This document shows, in pieces, positions 32,311-43,935 of a stretch of 64,000 nucleotides of DNA (within the stretch, counting starts at the first letter, position 1; each line of letters starts with the position of its first letter). The position numbers and the translations under genes were made by a program. A model generated the notes under the pieces. The model saw nothing but the letters and a program-made list of their open reading frames with translations. It was not told the DNA's origin and did not search any database. Location of the stretch: positions 137,299,506-137,363,505 of the forward strand of contig NC_030681.2 in assembly GCF_000004195.4 (NCBI RefSeq), given 5' to 3'. This stretch comes from Xenopus tropicalis (Eukaryota > Chordata > Amphibia > Anura > Pipidae).

Positions 32311-33583
32311 GGATGTATGCCTGTAACCCTTAAAGTGCCAGGCATTATGAGAAGCTTGCATCAAGGCAATAAGCTTTTCTCCATAGAATTCAATAGGGTC
32401 TCCATGTTAATCTATCATGGGTGGCAATTACAGGGTTTATTCAGATACAGTGAAATATATATTTGGTCAATGAATTCTGCATGGCTGAATAGAATTCAGT
32501 GCAGTCTGCGACATGCCACTATGTTAAATTCTATTTAGCCATTTATTAAACGCATTTGGCATGTTACTGGTTTAAAGAGATGAGATAGCATCCCTAACTG
32601 GGCCTTTGGATGTTGGATGGTGGGAGTTGCAGTCCAACTGGTAAGCATCCCTTAGATTACTATAGGAAGCAGTGATAGGCAAATCAGAGAGTCTTGACCA
32701 ACAATTTCCATGTCCCCTGTGCCTCATCTCTATCATTCTCAATAAACTCACTGGGAATAATGATTCTGTATTTGAAACCCTCTAAGATATGGACTGTAAT
32801 GTGGAGTTATAGTTGACACAATTTTTTTTGGGGGGGCGCTTGGTCACATGTTGACTGAAAACACATTTCTGCTTCTCATTTATCCCGTATAAAAGCCCAG
32901 TAGAAGATATGAAGCTGAATAGCAGCATTGTGTTAAGCAATGGTTTCCTTCCCAGTCCCCCTTGGGATCATACAGTATATATAGTGGCTTGTATTCAGTT
33001 CTATGTACATCTGTGCAGAAGATATGAAGGCAAAAGTAAGAGCCAAACGTAATCTTTAAAATCAGTTTGGTACAATAAGGATGATGTGTGGGCTAGCCAA
33101 AACCAGCGGGTGGGGCGGGTTGGAGCGTGTGGGGGCCAGCATTCACACATCAGGTAGAAGAAGTAGGTGCCCATAGCCCCCCATTGTTGCACCCAAGGCA
33201 CATGCCTCTCCTACCTACCCCTATATCCAGGCCTGGCTGAACTAGCCATGGCCTTACTATGCCCCACTTCTGAACTATGCCGCATTAGTGCCTGTATGCC
33301 ACGACCCCTCAGTGATATCAGATATGGGCGGGTCACACAAAGGTCTATGAATACTGCCAGTTTGCCAGGTTAGTTCAGTTGTGAGTTGGCAAGTTAGATT
33401 TTTATTTTTTTTTTAGTATTAAAAATACAAATAAAAAATACAAACCCCCATTTTCAGGGGCACTGCTACCATGAGGCAAGTTCACCTCAGATGGCAGCAC
33501 CCCCAAAGTTACCAGGGGCAGCAATAAGCAGCATCACAGGAGTCACCTCAGGGCGGCTCCGGGGTGAAAATCGACCCTGTCCA
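32311..33583. other. unassigned stretch with old repeat fragments
   Basis: 'aggtgcccatagccccccat' to 'ccaggcctggc' (33160-33242) resembles, inverted, the sequence at 35820-36075. 'gggcactgctaccatgaggc' with 'cctcagatggcagcac' (33459-33500) looks like part of another GC-rich dispersed repeat. No gene was recognised. Confidence 0.35.
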
Positions 33584-33814
33584 TATGTAATAAAAGGCAC
33601 TCAGTTTGCCTAGGAGCAGTAACCCATAGCAACCAATAAGATAATTGCTTTTAAACAGGTAATCAGTAAATGCTACCTGATGAAAGGTTGCTATGGGTAA
33701 GCCATAGCAACCAGTAAGATATTTGCTTTTAAACAGGTGACCAGTAAATTTTACGTGCATATAGGTTGCTATGGGTTACTGCTCCTGGGTCAACTTAGTA
33801 CCTTATATTACATA
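33584..33814. mobile_element. GGTTGCTATGGG foldback MITE with internal duplication
   Basis: The ends 'tatgtaataaaaggcactca' and 'taccttatattacata' are the family termini seen at 11439. Unlike that copy the inner segment is duplicated: 'agcaaccaataagataattg' and 'agcaaccagtaagatatttg' are both present, joined by the palindrome 'gttgctatgggtaagccata' at about 33689. This suggests one element inserted into, or unequally recombined with, another. Confidence 0.75.
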
Positions 33815-35027
33815 ACCCTCACTGTAAAACTTGGAACAAGCTAATTTATTGTACATCAAATAATATTCCATAAAAATTGTGTGTAAAGGTGACTACTTTG
33901 GCACTTTGACAGGCCCTGTGACAGGCCCACTAAGTACAGAACAATTATTCCAGTTTTATAGACAACTACATTACATATATGCCATGTAAAGATCTCCAGT
34001 TTTGCAGCTAGGGTCCAAGTCATTGGGCAGAGGAACAAATGCAATAAGTAAAATACAAGAGACCCTTCCATTCTGGAGCATTAGGTACAGTACAGTGTGA
34101 TTCCTACACAGCCCAATATCTCCCAGGAATGGCAGGTGTTAGTCCCAGTCCTGGCAGGTATAGTCAAGCAAATGAATCAGTTAATATATAAAGCCAAAGG
34201 GCCACCAAACCTACCACTCAGCAGCTAGCAGAGGGCTTTTTCCCTTCCCTGTGTGTTTTATACAGGGATTTTAAGAGCAATTTTATGACAGGAGCAGATT
34301 AACCCCTAAGGTACAGATATAGAATCTCCCATTGGCCCTGCTAGGAATTCCTTAGTAGAATATAGTTCTCTACAGTGGGGCAAAGCAATAATAAATCATA
34401 GAACTCAGACTTCTTATTATCTGGTACATGCAGCTGTTCTGCTGATTATACATGGATAAGCTTATTGGGTCCATGATCAAAATTCCTAGTTATTCGTCTG
34501 AAAATGTTTATATGGTTACCAATGTTTATATAGTAATATTAAAGCCAGTAGTATAAAAAGCTGAGAAGCAGACCCTGCAGCTGTGGGGGGGGGGGTCCAC
34601 CAAGGCAAAGGGGTAGGAAGGGTGTGGGCAGGGTAGGAAGTGAGTGGCGGGGGGACCAGGGATCACACCCCATTAGGGGATGGCAGGGGAGCAGTTAGCT
34701 GTGGTAGTTGCACTATGTACAAATAAATGACAGGCCTTAGCTGTCCCTGTGTGTTGGGATTTGTATTTCAACAATAGCTGAAGGGCCACAGTGTATAACA
34801 CTCTTATCTTGCTTTACTATCAAGGATACCTGTTTCCCTGCCTCGCTGACGCACTTAATGGCTCCAATAACAGAAATCTACTGTGGAAACTTCTTCCATC
34901 ATTCAGCGAGGGATTTTGGATTTCAGCCCTCATACTGGAAAATGTTCTTAGAGGAGTAACTAAGATATTTGGACATGAGCCCAATAAGCTTGGACCTTGT
35001 CATCATCTGTGTATAATTAACTGCTTT
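33815..35027. other. unassigned stretch
   Basis: It contains a G run (34583-34593) and 'gttgggatttgtatttcaac' (34755), a hAT-type remnant motif. Frames of up to 92 codons (34791-35069) show no domain. Confidence 0.35.
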
Positions 35028-35177
35028 TCCAATAAAAGGCTCAATTTTCCTAGTCCTAGTAACCTATAGCAGCCAATCAGATGTGTGTTGTCAAAGAGCT
35101 GACCAGCAAAGAGCTACCTGCTAACTTGTTGCTATGGGTTATTAGATCAGTAGGAAACTTTTCATCTTGTATTACAT
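35028..35177. mobile_element. GGTTGCTATGGG foldback MITE, decayed
   Basis: 'taacctatagcagccaatca' faces 'ttgttgctatgggttatta' across about 45 bp, with outer 'ccaataaaaggctc' and 'cttgtattacatta'. It is the same family as 11439, with several substitutions. Confidence 0.65.
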
Positions 35178-36599
35178 TAACCCCCAACATTCTGTACTAC
35201 TCAAGGCAAAAAAGGACAGCATACGGGTATGCCAGCCCAAGGCTAGTGACAATAAAAGAGACTGGCTAACCAACCAACACTAAAATAAGCAAGAAGTCAT
35301 GTAGTACAGTGGACTTCATGGTCATTCCAAAAGAAGGACCCGGTAGGTAGGTGCCCAGGTATGAATTAAAGGTGTCCAGGACACTTATTCCAGTTTTAAG
35401 GGAAAATATATGAAGGTAGGCTGAACACCATGTGAAATCTATGCCTCCCTACATGTGCAATGGATGTGTTCTACTTGGAATACGCTTACATCTTTCTTCC
35501 ATGCATCACTGATTCAAACACAAAATAACAGAATGATATCTGCAGGGGCAACTCTTAGTTTACATACTAGAGCCTCGGCCCTAAAGCTACTAGCAATATG
35601 CCACCCACACACAGATATATGTGTATAGATACACACATACAGTATTAAAAGGGCCTCATTTGCAAAGTGCAGTGGCTGTTAAAAATAATGCTTGATGCCA
35701 ATGTTGTCAATAGGAAAAAACAATAAAAATATAGGCCAGCATTCTTTTTCCTAAAAAGGTGGCAACACTACCTGACCCAAAATTTGAACTATGGACGACA
35801 CCAACACTGGACTTAGGGGTCAGGGCTGAAACTAGGGGAAGGCACGTGCCATGGGCACAACCATGGGGGGCACTAGGCACCAACCTCTTTCTTCACCTAC
35901 CCATACTCTGGGACCTCATTCTCTACTGCTGCTTGTCAGTGCCGCTCCAGTGTGCGCTCCCCCCATCCACGCACTGGAGAAGCAAAGGGTGGCCAGTTGG
36001 GTTGCCTAGGGTGCTTGGCCCGGCTCTGAACTAGGGTTAGGCAGAAGAGGCACTTGCCTTGAATGATACAGTGGGGAGGGGGGTGTTACCTAGGCATATA
36101 CCTCTGCTGCCTATATGTTCCTTTGCTTAGTTTAAGATTGGAAAGGGGTGGCAGAAGAAGGATGAGTTGCTGAGTAGGTGGTGGGGTGGGTTAAGGGAGA
36201 GGCAGAGGGGAGATTTGCACAACAGCACAGGTGGGAGATGCCACTTTAAGGGCTTCCATTGGGTACGGTTCTGCGTTGGCATGGCCCTGAATTGGGTGAC
36301 AAGTAGGTGTAGCCCCTTCCTGTCCCCTTACTTTCACATCCTTAAGACACAAAAATTATAGAACACTGATGGAATTTTTAATCCAGCATGAGGTGGCAAT
36401 AGTAGATATGTCCCAGATGCAAGTGTTAAAGGTTAAAAAGCACAAAACTAGTGTTCTGGCATTTGCAAGAGATTAATAAATGCCCCCCTAATTACTATGG
36501 GAAATAAACTGTGGCTTCACAAAAAAATACTACATTTCCCTAGACACCCTGTCACCCTTTATCTGGGAGTTCTAGTTCAGCAACATTTGGAGAGTCTCA
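35178..36599. other. unassigned stretch with old repeat fragments
   Basis: 35810-36075 contains 'gccatgggcacaaccatggg' and 'gcactaggcaccaacctctt', a dispersed repeat partly matching 33160-33242 in reverse. A 91-codon frame (35759-36034) reads through it. The remainder is unrecognised. Confidence 0.35.
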
Positions 36600-37140
36600 G
36601 AAACACCTAATGCAGAATTTGTCCCCTGCTTCATTTGCATGGGTTAATATCAGCAGCTGCTTATTTTTCTTTTTCCCTGAAGAAAGTCTCGAAAAATGTG
36701 TTACCCAGCAAACAATACAAGCCGAGCCTGACAAGCGGAGTGATAAGAAATATAATAGAGTGTGCGGCACGCGTGGTTTCTCAGGAGGCAGAGAGGTAGA
36801 ATAAAAGGCAGTACGTGCAGCACCGAAGTATAAGCCAGGGAAAAAGCAAAGTCACAGACATAAAGAATTCTTCTGGCATTTTCTCAAAGGATCTTTTTCT
36901 CTGAAAACAAACTTGAACTTCTCTCAAATGAGGAAGCGCGGATGCACTGGGGAGGAAGCGCCGATAAGGAATGGAAGCCTCCACCTGTCGCAGGCAAATG
37001 TTTTCTGCGGGGCTGATGAAGTCGTAAAATAATATCACTATTCCATAAATGACAGCGTAAGAGTCTCCAATTGTTAATAAATGAAAAGAAAAATCAAGCA
37101 AAAGGGCCTCTGAACTCCATCTGCCGCCTAACCCCGAAGG
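36600..37140. promoter_or_regulatory. candidate conserved non-coding segment
   Basis: About 500 bp free of recognised repeats, with more CpG than its AT-rich surroundings ('gcggcacgcgtgg', 'gaggaagcgcggatgcactg', 'ggaagcgccgataagg') and E-box-like CAGCTG and CACCTG motifs. It is flanked by repeat-derived DNA. Short frames on both strands (36610-36804, 36781-37101) lack domains. The call rests on composition only. Confidence 0.2.
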
Positions 37141-37174
37141 ATAAGCAGCTGGCGGGTGGGGCAGGACTACTTTA

Positions 37175-37498
37175 CATTAAAGCAGGGGTCCCCAAACGTT
37201 TTAACCCATGAGCAACATTTAAATATAAAAAAGGTTGGGGAGCAACACAAGCATTAAAAAAGGTCCTGGGGGTGACCAAAAAAGTCTGTAATTGGTTATT
37301 TTGTAGCCCCTATATAGACTGGCAGCCTACAGGAGGCTCTGTTTGGCAGTACCCATGGTCTTTATGCCTCTACAACTTGCCTCCAAGTTAGAAATTCAAG
37401 ACTGAAGACCTGCTTTGAGGCCACTGGGAGCAACATTAAAGAGGATGGTGAGCAACACGTTGCTCGAGAGCCACTGGTTGAGGACCACTGCATTCAAG
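37175..37498. mobile_element. hAT-type MITE (CAGGGGTCCCCAA ends)
   Basis: The element 37183-37490 starts CAGGGGTCCCCAAACG and ends 'ccactggttgaggaccactg'. It is flanked by CATTAAAG and CATTCAAG (7 of 8 identical). Other copies are at 46858-47164 and 52644-53323. The termini have the CAG...CTG form and 8-bp duplication usual for hAT elements. It is non-coding. Confidence 0.85.
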
Positions 37499-37916
37499 TA
37501 AAGCTGGCCATACACACACTGATATAATCGTATAAAACTATGTTTCCTTTGAATTTCAGACCGTGTGTAGACTACAAATTATCGTCCCAATAATTTTCGT
37601 CCCATGGCCATTGGTCGTTTAGTCGATGAGACAGTTTAGAAAATTTCAGTTGGATAAGGATAAAATCTGCGCCTGTATTGTGCATCTGACAGTATCCTTG
37701 GGGGACCTACAATGCATTTCTGGGACGACACTTTTGCACGATTGGTGTCTGCCAACTATTTCATGTTCAGAACATCCTCCAATTTGTTATTTGTAGTACT
37801 TTATCCTACAATTTTGGTCTGAATGTTAGTTCTAGATTGTCCCATTTAAACTTACAATCAATTTCCGAATGTTCTTCAGAAGAAGACTAAAATTTAAACG
37901 CGTATGGCCGGCCTAA
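37499..37916. mobile_element. GGCCATACAC-family MITE
   Basis: The ends AGCTGGCCATACACAC (37502) and 'cgtatggccggcc' (to 37913) are inverted repeats with TAA on each flank (37499-37501, 37914-37916), fitting a PIF/Harbinger-type target. It begins directly after the target duplication of the preceding hAT-type copy. The interior differs from the 47.3-kb element. Confidence 0.7.
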
Positions 37917-38920
37917 GTTTAGGAAATGGAGAGGTTTCAAAGCAGCCTTTGGTTTCCTACACAGCATTTTCTGAATTATAATTCACCTTTTCTGCTGATA
38001 TTGCCAGGTCACTTTGCCACACAGAACTACTAGCAGAAAATTCTGATTGGATCTTCACTTTGCATTTCTGCAGTAAAAGTCTGCTCTGTGGGACCCTTGT
38101 ACAAGGGCCTGTATATGTCAGCGTTGGACTGGGAGCCCGAGGCCCAGAGGAGCTGCTTCCCCAGGGGCTCCCACAGCTGCTTAGGGGCCCCTGCCACAAT
38201 TTAGGGAATGTTGTAAACCACTCCCCACCACGTCTAGGTTGAACTGCAAAAGAAGTTGGTCAACTGGCCATGCAAAATCCCTTAACCTTTATGTTTTATA
38301 GTGGATAATTTCCCTCAGGCCTTTAGGAGCCTAACTCATATATAATAACAGAGGTTTAATCAAGTTCAGCTAAACTAGAACCTGCTGCTGATGCTGCTTC
38401 TATTCTGCATTTAGATCATGACTACTATGGAACTAAATGATTTGATACCAAGTCAAAGTTCATTACATGCCTCATTGCCCTGAGAGGTATATAGTGGGTA
38501 GAAATATGCAACATATTCTAAAGATATTTTCAACCCATTATCATTCTGTTCCTTCTGGAACCTTATATAACTCATGTAGGTAAGTAGAGTAGCGTATGTA
38601 TGCTGTTAGGACAAGATACAATATTGAATTTAAAATGTTCTGCTTCCACGGCCCATAATTTGGTTGCAGTTTGTGTTATTATTACTCATCAATGTCTTCA
38701 TTGTATGTGTGATTATTATTCATCAGTGTCCTCGCTGAGCCTCACCTTGTATTGTAGAAGTTTTGTACATAGCTGGCACAACAGCCACAAAATGATGTGC
38801 ATTCTAAGGCAGTAATAAGAATGGATACAGCTCTTGAGAGTATATTAATGTTCCTAAGAACTTGATACTAATTAGCTAAATGCATGTGACCAGGTTTTTA
38901 TCTGCCAGTACAACATTCTC
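37917..38920. other. unassigned stretch
   Basis: 'tcagcgttggactgggagcc' (38118) with 'ggggcccctgccacaat' resembles one end of a GC-rich MITE, but the other end is not seen. The remainder is AT-rich and unrecognised. Confidence 0.35.
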
Positions 38921-39100
38921 AATGGCCCCTATTCATCAGAATGAGGAGCCGATTACATGCAGTTAAGGATGCAATGACGTCCGCTCACGAGTGCTAGTAA
39001 ATGTACCATTGTGCTGAATAGGGGTCAGCACAAACTCCTGATAGGGTGAAAAAAATAGATGGTCACAACATGTTGCCACTGGTTGGGGATCACTGTCCTA
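38921..39100. mobile_element. short MITE-like palindrome and a hAT end fragment
   Basis: 'tggcccctattcatca' (38922) faces 'gctgaataggggtca' (to 39028), a possible 107-bp MITE. It is followed by 'atgttgccactggttgggga' and 'tcactg' (about 39069-39098), an isolated right end of the CAGGGGTCCCC hAT-type family. Confidence 0.45.
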
Positions 39101-39925
39101 TAAAATAAAAATCTAATGGATACTGGTCAACTACTACATCATGATGATGGAAATGTACTAAGCAAGAGCAATAGTTGAACCCTAACTTTGCCTATGTGTG
39201 GATCATGCTGGAAAAGTTGTGCCCATCTCATAAACTGAGCATTGGCATGAGCATCTATAGGCACAACATGCCAAGGGAGCCCTTATTAATAAGGCTGGCC
39301 TCAGTTAGTATGGAATGAAGGTAATTAATGACCATCATGGAAGCTAGGGTATCTGGCAAGCGGATCCTTCAATCAAACTTTCGGCTAAATAGCTTTGCAT
39401 GATAATGCCTGCGAGTATATTGGTGCTGCTATGAGATTCTGCAGAAGCACGCATTCTCACAAGTGGTCCTGGGAGGATTATTGTTTATTTCAGTCGGGAC
39501 CAGTGGTGTCAGGTGACCTTAAACAGAGGGAGTAGGATTCCTTTATGCTTCTGGCTAAGAGATGCCAGGATGCAGCAGGAAAAATATGCATTGTAATTCT
39601 ATCCCACACTGTTCATATATACTGTATTTCCACAAGACAAAGATAAGCTGTTACACAATATAAATACAGCTGTTTCCAGCAGATAGAAAGGGAGTTCTCT
39701 GAATGCCTCTTCCCTTCTTCAGTTGTGATTTCACAATGCAACAAGCTGGCCCACTTTTTTCTTTAAGGGGCTCTGTTTCAGAGATAGACAATAATAAGCA
39801 TCAGCTTTGCACCTGTTAAGCAAGAAGCACAACTGATACGTTTATACATTGTGCGCCACAGGTCACTCGGGACAGTTTAAAATGACTGACACCCCCATCA
39901 GTTACCGCAATAAAATTGCTTATGG
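39101..39925. other. unassigned stretch
   Basis: About 800 bp without repeat ends or coding pattern. Confidence 0.35.
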
Positions 39926-40222
39926 CTACAGGTGGTCATAAAAAGGGGCAGATTTAAGCTCCTTCAGATTGATTTGGCAGTGTATGGGGCTTTCCTATGG
40001 CCCTACCCGACTGATATTTGGCCTAAAATTTGATTTTCCCTTCGAATCTAGGGCCACATTGGCTCTTTCATGCAGTCCACACCCTGACAGCCTGAATCTC
40101 TGTTGCTGAAATACTATCATTTGGCCCTAGATCCAAACAATCAGATCAACCTAATATTGCCCACCTTAGGAGATCATATTGGGATCATTTGCCACATATC
40201 TTATAATGTATGGCCATCTTAA
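39926..40222. mobile_element. GGCCATACAC-type MITE, decayed
   Basis: The right end 'aatgtatggccatcttaa' matches the family terminus; the left end 'acaggtggtcataaaa' is a poor match. The inner sequence includes 'ggccctagatccaaacaatc' and a partly complementary 'gaatctagggcc'. Confidence 0.45.
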
Positions 40223-40267
40223 GTTACAGGGTTCAATACCTTAGATGTTATTCTAGGTTAGTCAAAC

Positions 40268-40520
40268 ATGGGCAGCAGTGTCGGACTGAAATGCCAGGGT
40301 CCCACCAGAAAACCCTTGGGCCCACTCTCAAAACTTTAATTCCTCCTCTCCTCCCTCAACCTCTTTATTATCCTAGTCTCTTTTCATATTCACATACTAT
40401 ACTCTATTCTTCCATCTATCAAGAAATAGGGAATGACCATGAAATAGGCCAAATAGTTAGTAGCAAGTGAACCCACTGACACCTGGTATCCTGGTGGGCC
40501 AGTCCAACACTCATGGGCAG
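40268..40520 (-). mobile_element. hAT-type MITE (CAGTGTCGG family), perfect target duplication
   Basis: The element 40276-40512 starts CAGTGTCGGACTG and ends 'ggtgggccagtccaacactc'. ATGGGCAG flanks both sides (40268-40275, 40513-40520), a perfect 8-bp duplication. Its orientation is opposite to the 8661 copy. An 86-codon frame through it is a by-product. Confidence 0.9.
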
Positions 40521-42430
40521 ATATAAGATTACAATCTGTTCTTACTGTTTTTTCAATTTTTCACTAACCCTTCTAATGGTAGGGGTGTAGGAACTACAAC
40601 AAAGGCAATCAATTTGACCGCAAGGAAGGCTCAAGCTATTTTGTATAAGATAATAATCAGGCGAATTCAGACTGAGCTGGTAGCTTATAGACCATTGTAC
40701 AGGCCAAACCAAAAGCCTGCCAAGCAATATCTGTCTAAAATTACCAGATATCTATCAGGCAGGTCAGAAATGTCATCAGCAGAGGACCACATAATGCCAT
40801 ATGATAAGTAGGACCTATTATGATACAGTTTTTGATTGAGTCAGACAATTCAACCCATCCATGTGGGTGGTAAAATAAGGGAAATATCTGCCATGAAATC
40901 TATTTGCTTTATACTAAGGCCCAGAGAATCTAGTTACTTTAGTGCAAGGGTTATAAGGAATCTAGTTACACTAATTTGAGGGTTCTGAGGGGAGAAACAT
41001 ATATAGGGGTGTCACACACAGATTGATGGCATCATTGCGATGCTTACAGAAGTACTTCCTGTTGATCTTTCTGTCACTTCCTTGTTTAATTAATGGGGCT
41101 TCCCTACCAGCAGCTAAAAATAGCTATCATCATCCCAGCCTGGTCATCTGGACATTTATTCTGTGCACAACTGTTTCCTTTTGTGTTGGGCTATAGAAAG
41201 AAAAAAAAGCATTATGGGAATAATGTAAGAAAGGTGACATTGGCTCTGATCTAGTAACCTAGTAGCCAATATTAGCTAATCATTTACTGGTTTTCTGCTT
41301 TTTAAAGAGAATATCTGACTTGTCCCTACTGGTTACAGGACTCGTACTTACATACCTCTTGGGGCATGGGAAATGAACCAGTACCTGTTTGGTTTTTACA
41401 CCGCTAAGCAGAAATAATGAAGTGAAGGCACTTTAGTTGGAATTGGTTCATGAATGCTGTTCGGCCCAATATGCTAGATGGCTGTATAAATTCTGTTAAT
41501 GTCAGGCTGTTCCAGCTGGTGTGTGCCCTCTCAGTATGCCCGCTACCAATTATCTTTGTCTTTGGCATGCATTTGCTGAAAGGTTAAAGTGCCATAAACA
41601 TTGTCCTGATTACTTTGGCTTGCAGAGCTACATGGACAGCAGATACATTCGGCGACGGTGGGTTCGGTTTGTTGCTCCGACACGTACAAACCATATGGGT
41701 TGTTATTCCACTAGTTTTTCAAACTAAAGTAGCAAAAACAGGTTTTTTTTTTTCTATCCCATCTTTGCTTTTAACAAAATAAGGTGTGATTTTCTCAGGT
41801 TATGTGAGAACATACACACATAATTTAACAAACCCAATCTGTTTCTCTGTAAGTGAATGTCCGCAGGGTCTGTTAGATGATCCAAGGTGCTAGAGTCACA
41901 GCAGTTTCCTTCTGAATTGTAAGAGAAGGGAGATGGGCTGTCAGTGCACGACATTGAGAGCGTTCAGCCTCCTGCCTGTAAAGATCACCTGGCCTACGTG
42001 TGACAGTCGCACAAGAGAGTGCCAATAATGTACACACACGTACATTTTTTAAATGAATATTATTACTGATATTTTTTATTATCTGTATGTGCTAAGTTAG
42101 GGTTATCCAACATGCCACTCTACAGCTGTTGAAATGCAACTCAATATTAATCATTTACAGTCTTCATAATGTGCTGTAGAGTACGAGGGAGACAGGTTTG
42201 GCACCCCTGCATGCCCCCTCTCCACATTCTGTGTACCTTTTCTGTTGGGAAGGAATTATTTCATAATTTTGAGGTTTTGGGGTCAGCTTAGTTAGAAAGC
42301 TCCCAGGTCAATTAAAGCCGGGCATACATATTACTGTACACTTATTCGGATAGGTCACCAAACAAGTAGTTTTGCTCACCAAAGCACTGGGCCATATCAG
42401 GATGATTCAGTGCTTGGCATGACGCTCATA
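40521..42430. other. unassigned, largely single-copy stretch
   Basis: About 1.9 kb with no array or complete MITE. 'gttatccaacatgccactct' (42102) is a hAT-like end fragment. Frames of 60-70 codons have no domains. Confidence 0.4.
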
Positions 42431-42883
42431 AGGTGGCCATACACGGCCCAATTGTAGCTGCCGATATCGGTCCTTGATCGATATCGGCAGCTTATCGGCT
42501 CGTGTAGAGGCAGCAATGACTGGCCTACCCGCCCGATATCTGCCCTGAAATCGGCCAGATATCGATCAGGCAGGTTAAAACATTCAGTCGGATCGACTGC
42601 ACCCTTAACAGTCATTACGATCAAATTAGCCTAAATTCTCCCAATATCGCCCACCCGTAGGTGGGGACATCAGGAGAAGATCCACTTGCTTGGCGACCTC
42701 GCCAGGCGAGCAAATTGTTAAGTGTATGGCCACCTATACTGTCCATGCCGAACAGGATATCTGGCCAATTATCTTCCAGACATTGGTTGGGCAGGCTATT
42801 GGGAAGGCCCCATAAACAGGCCTACAAGCTGCCTGGAGGGGCCGAGATAACAGAATTTATCAGCCAGTGTATAGCCACCTTAA
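42431..42883. mobile_element. GGCCATACAC-family MITE, probably two elements joined
   Basis: The left end AGGTGGCCATACACGG (42431) and right end 'gtgtatagccacct' (42880, followed by TAA) delimit about 450 bp. An additional terminus ('aagtgtatggccacctatac', about 42719-42738) lies inside, so two copies seem to share the interval. The interior contains repeated GATATCGG palindromes. Confidence 0.7.
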
Positions 42884-43689
42884 AGGTTTTTCAGCCTTGA
42901 ATGTATAAAAACAAAAATATAGCACTTGTGTGTAAGAGGCTTGGATACAGAAACCAATGATACCAACCTACCAACAGATACTAAAGTATAATTAAAACTG
43001 TTGCCAAGAACTGAAATGGCACTAAGGTAAAAATGTAATGTTCCAGAACAACTATCTTCATGCAATACATCCGCTAGGTATTTTATATTTAAGGGGAACC
43101 CACTGCAACTTCAGCAAATAATTCTTAGAGCCATTTAACTCCCAAATCATATTTATATATTGTATATTTTTTTTATTTCTGCGGCATTCTGTATTAATAC
43201 AGGTATAGCTTTCTTTATAAGTTTGGGGATGGTGGGGTTTATAGTTTCAACAACTAGCTACCAATGGGGCTTGATACTAGCAGGTTTTGTATTTTGGAAC
43301 ATTCAGCCAGCTGATCCCTCTGTTTTGTTGGAAAGCCATATAGAGGTGTCAATACTGAAAGCATAGGAATAAACTGCAAATATGCTTTGTTCTCTTGTTA
43401 TTGTGCAAAACACCAAATTATTGTACCAGTTCCTTATGAGTAAGCAAAGAGCAGCACATGACTAAGTTTAATTAAACACAACAGCATGCTGCAGCAGAAA
43501 AGCAATGTATGACTTGAATCTTCCACCCCCTTACAGCAGCTTCTCTGCGGAAAGCAGTGCCAAAATATTGTAAATGTTAAACTATATTAGGTGAGCTCTT
43601 CCCCCTCAAACCATCTGTAAGCAAATAATAAAGTGCTGTTTCTGTTGGTGGAACAACACAATACTCTCGCTGACATTACAAACAGTTGA
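42884..43689. other. unassigned stretch
   Basis: About 800 bp of AT-rich sequence with no recognised feature. Confidence 0.35.
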
Positions 43690-43800
43690 GATGTCCAACC
43701 TGTCTACCTCCAGCTGTTGTTCAACTCCCCCTGCCAGCGTCCTTAGCAAGCCAAAGCTGGGATCTGTAGGTCAACAAACATTGGAGGACCAAACGTCAAA
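43690..43800. mobile_element. GTCCAACCTG-type hAT MITE relic
   Basis: 'atgtccaacctgtctacctc' and 'cagctgttgttcaactcccc' face 'gtaggtcaacaaacattgga' and 'ggaccaaacgt', the landmark order of a dispersed palindromic hAT-like repeat. Isolated fragments with similar motifs occur near 32609, 34755, 36565, 42102 and 52999. No target duplication was identified. Confidence 0.5.
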
Positions 43801-43935
43801 ACACCAAACGTTAGCTATCATGGTCTGAATAATGATCCCAATGCTCTACTGAAACCTTACTTAAACCATTGTGGCACCCAGATGCATATTTATATGTATG
43901 GAATCTGAAACACTGATTAAAAGCGTTACTGTCTA

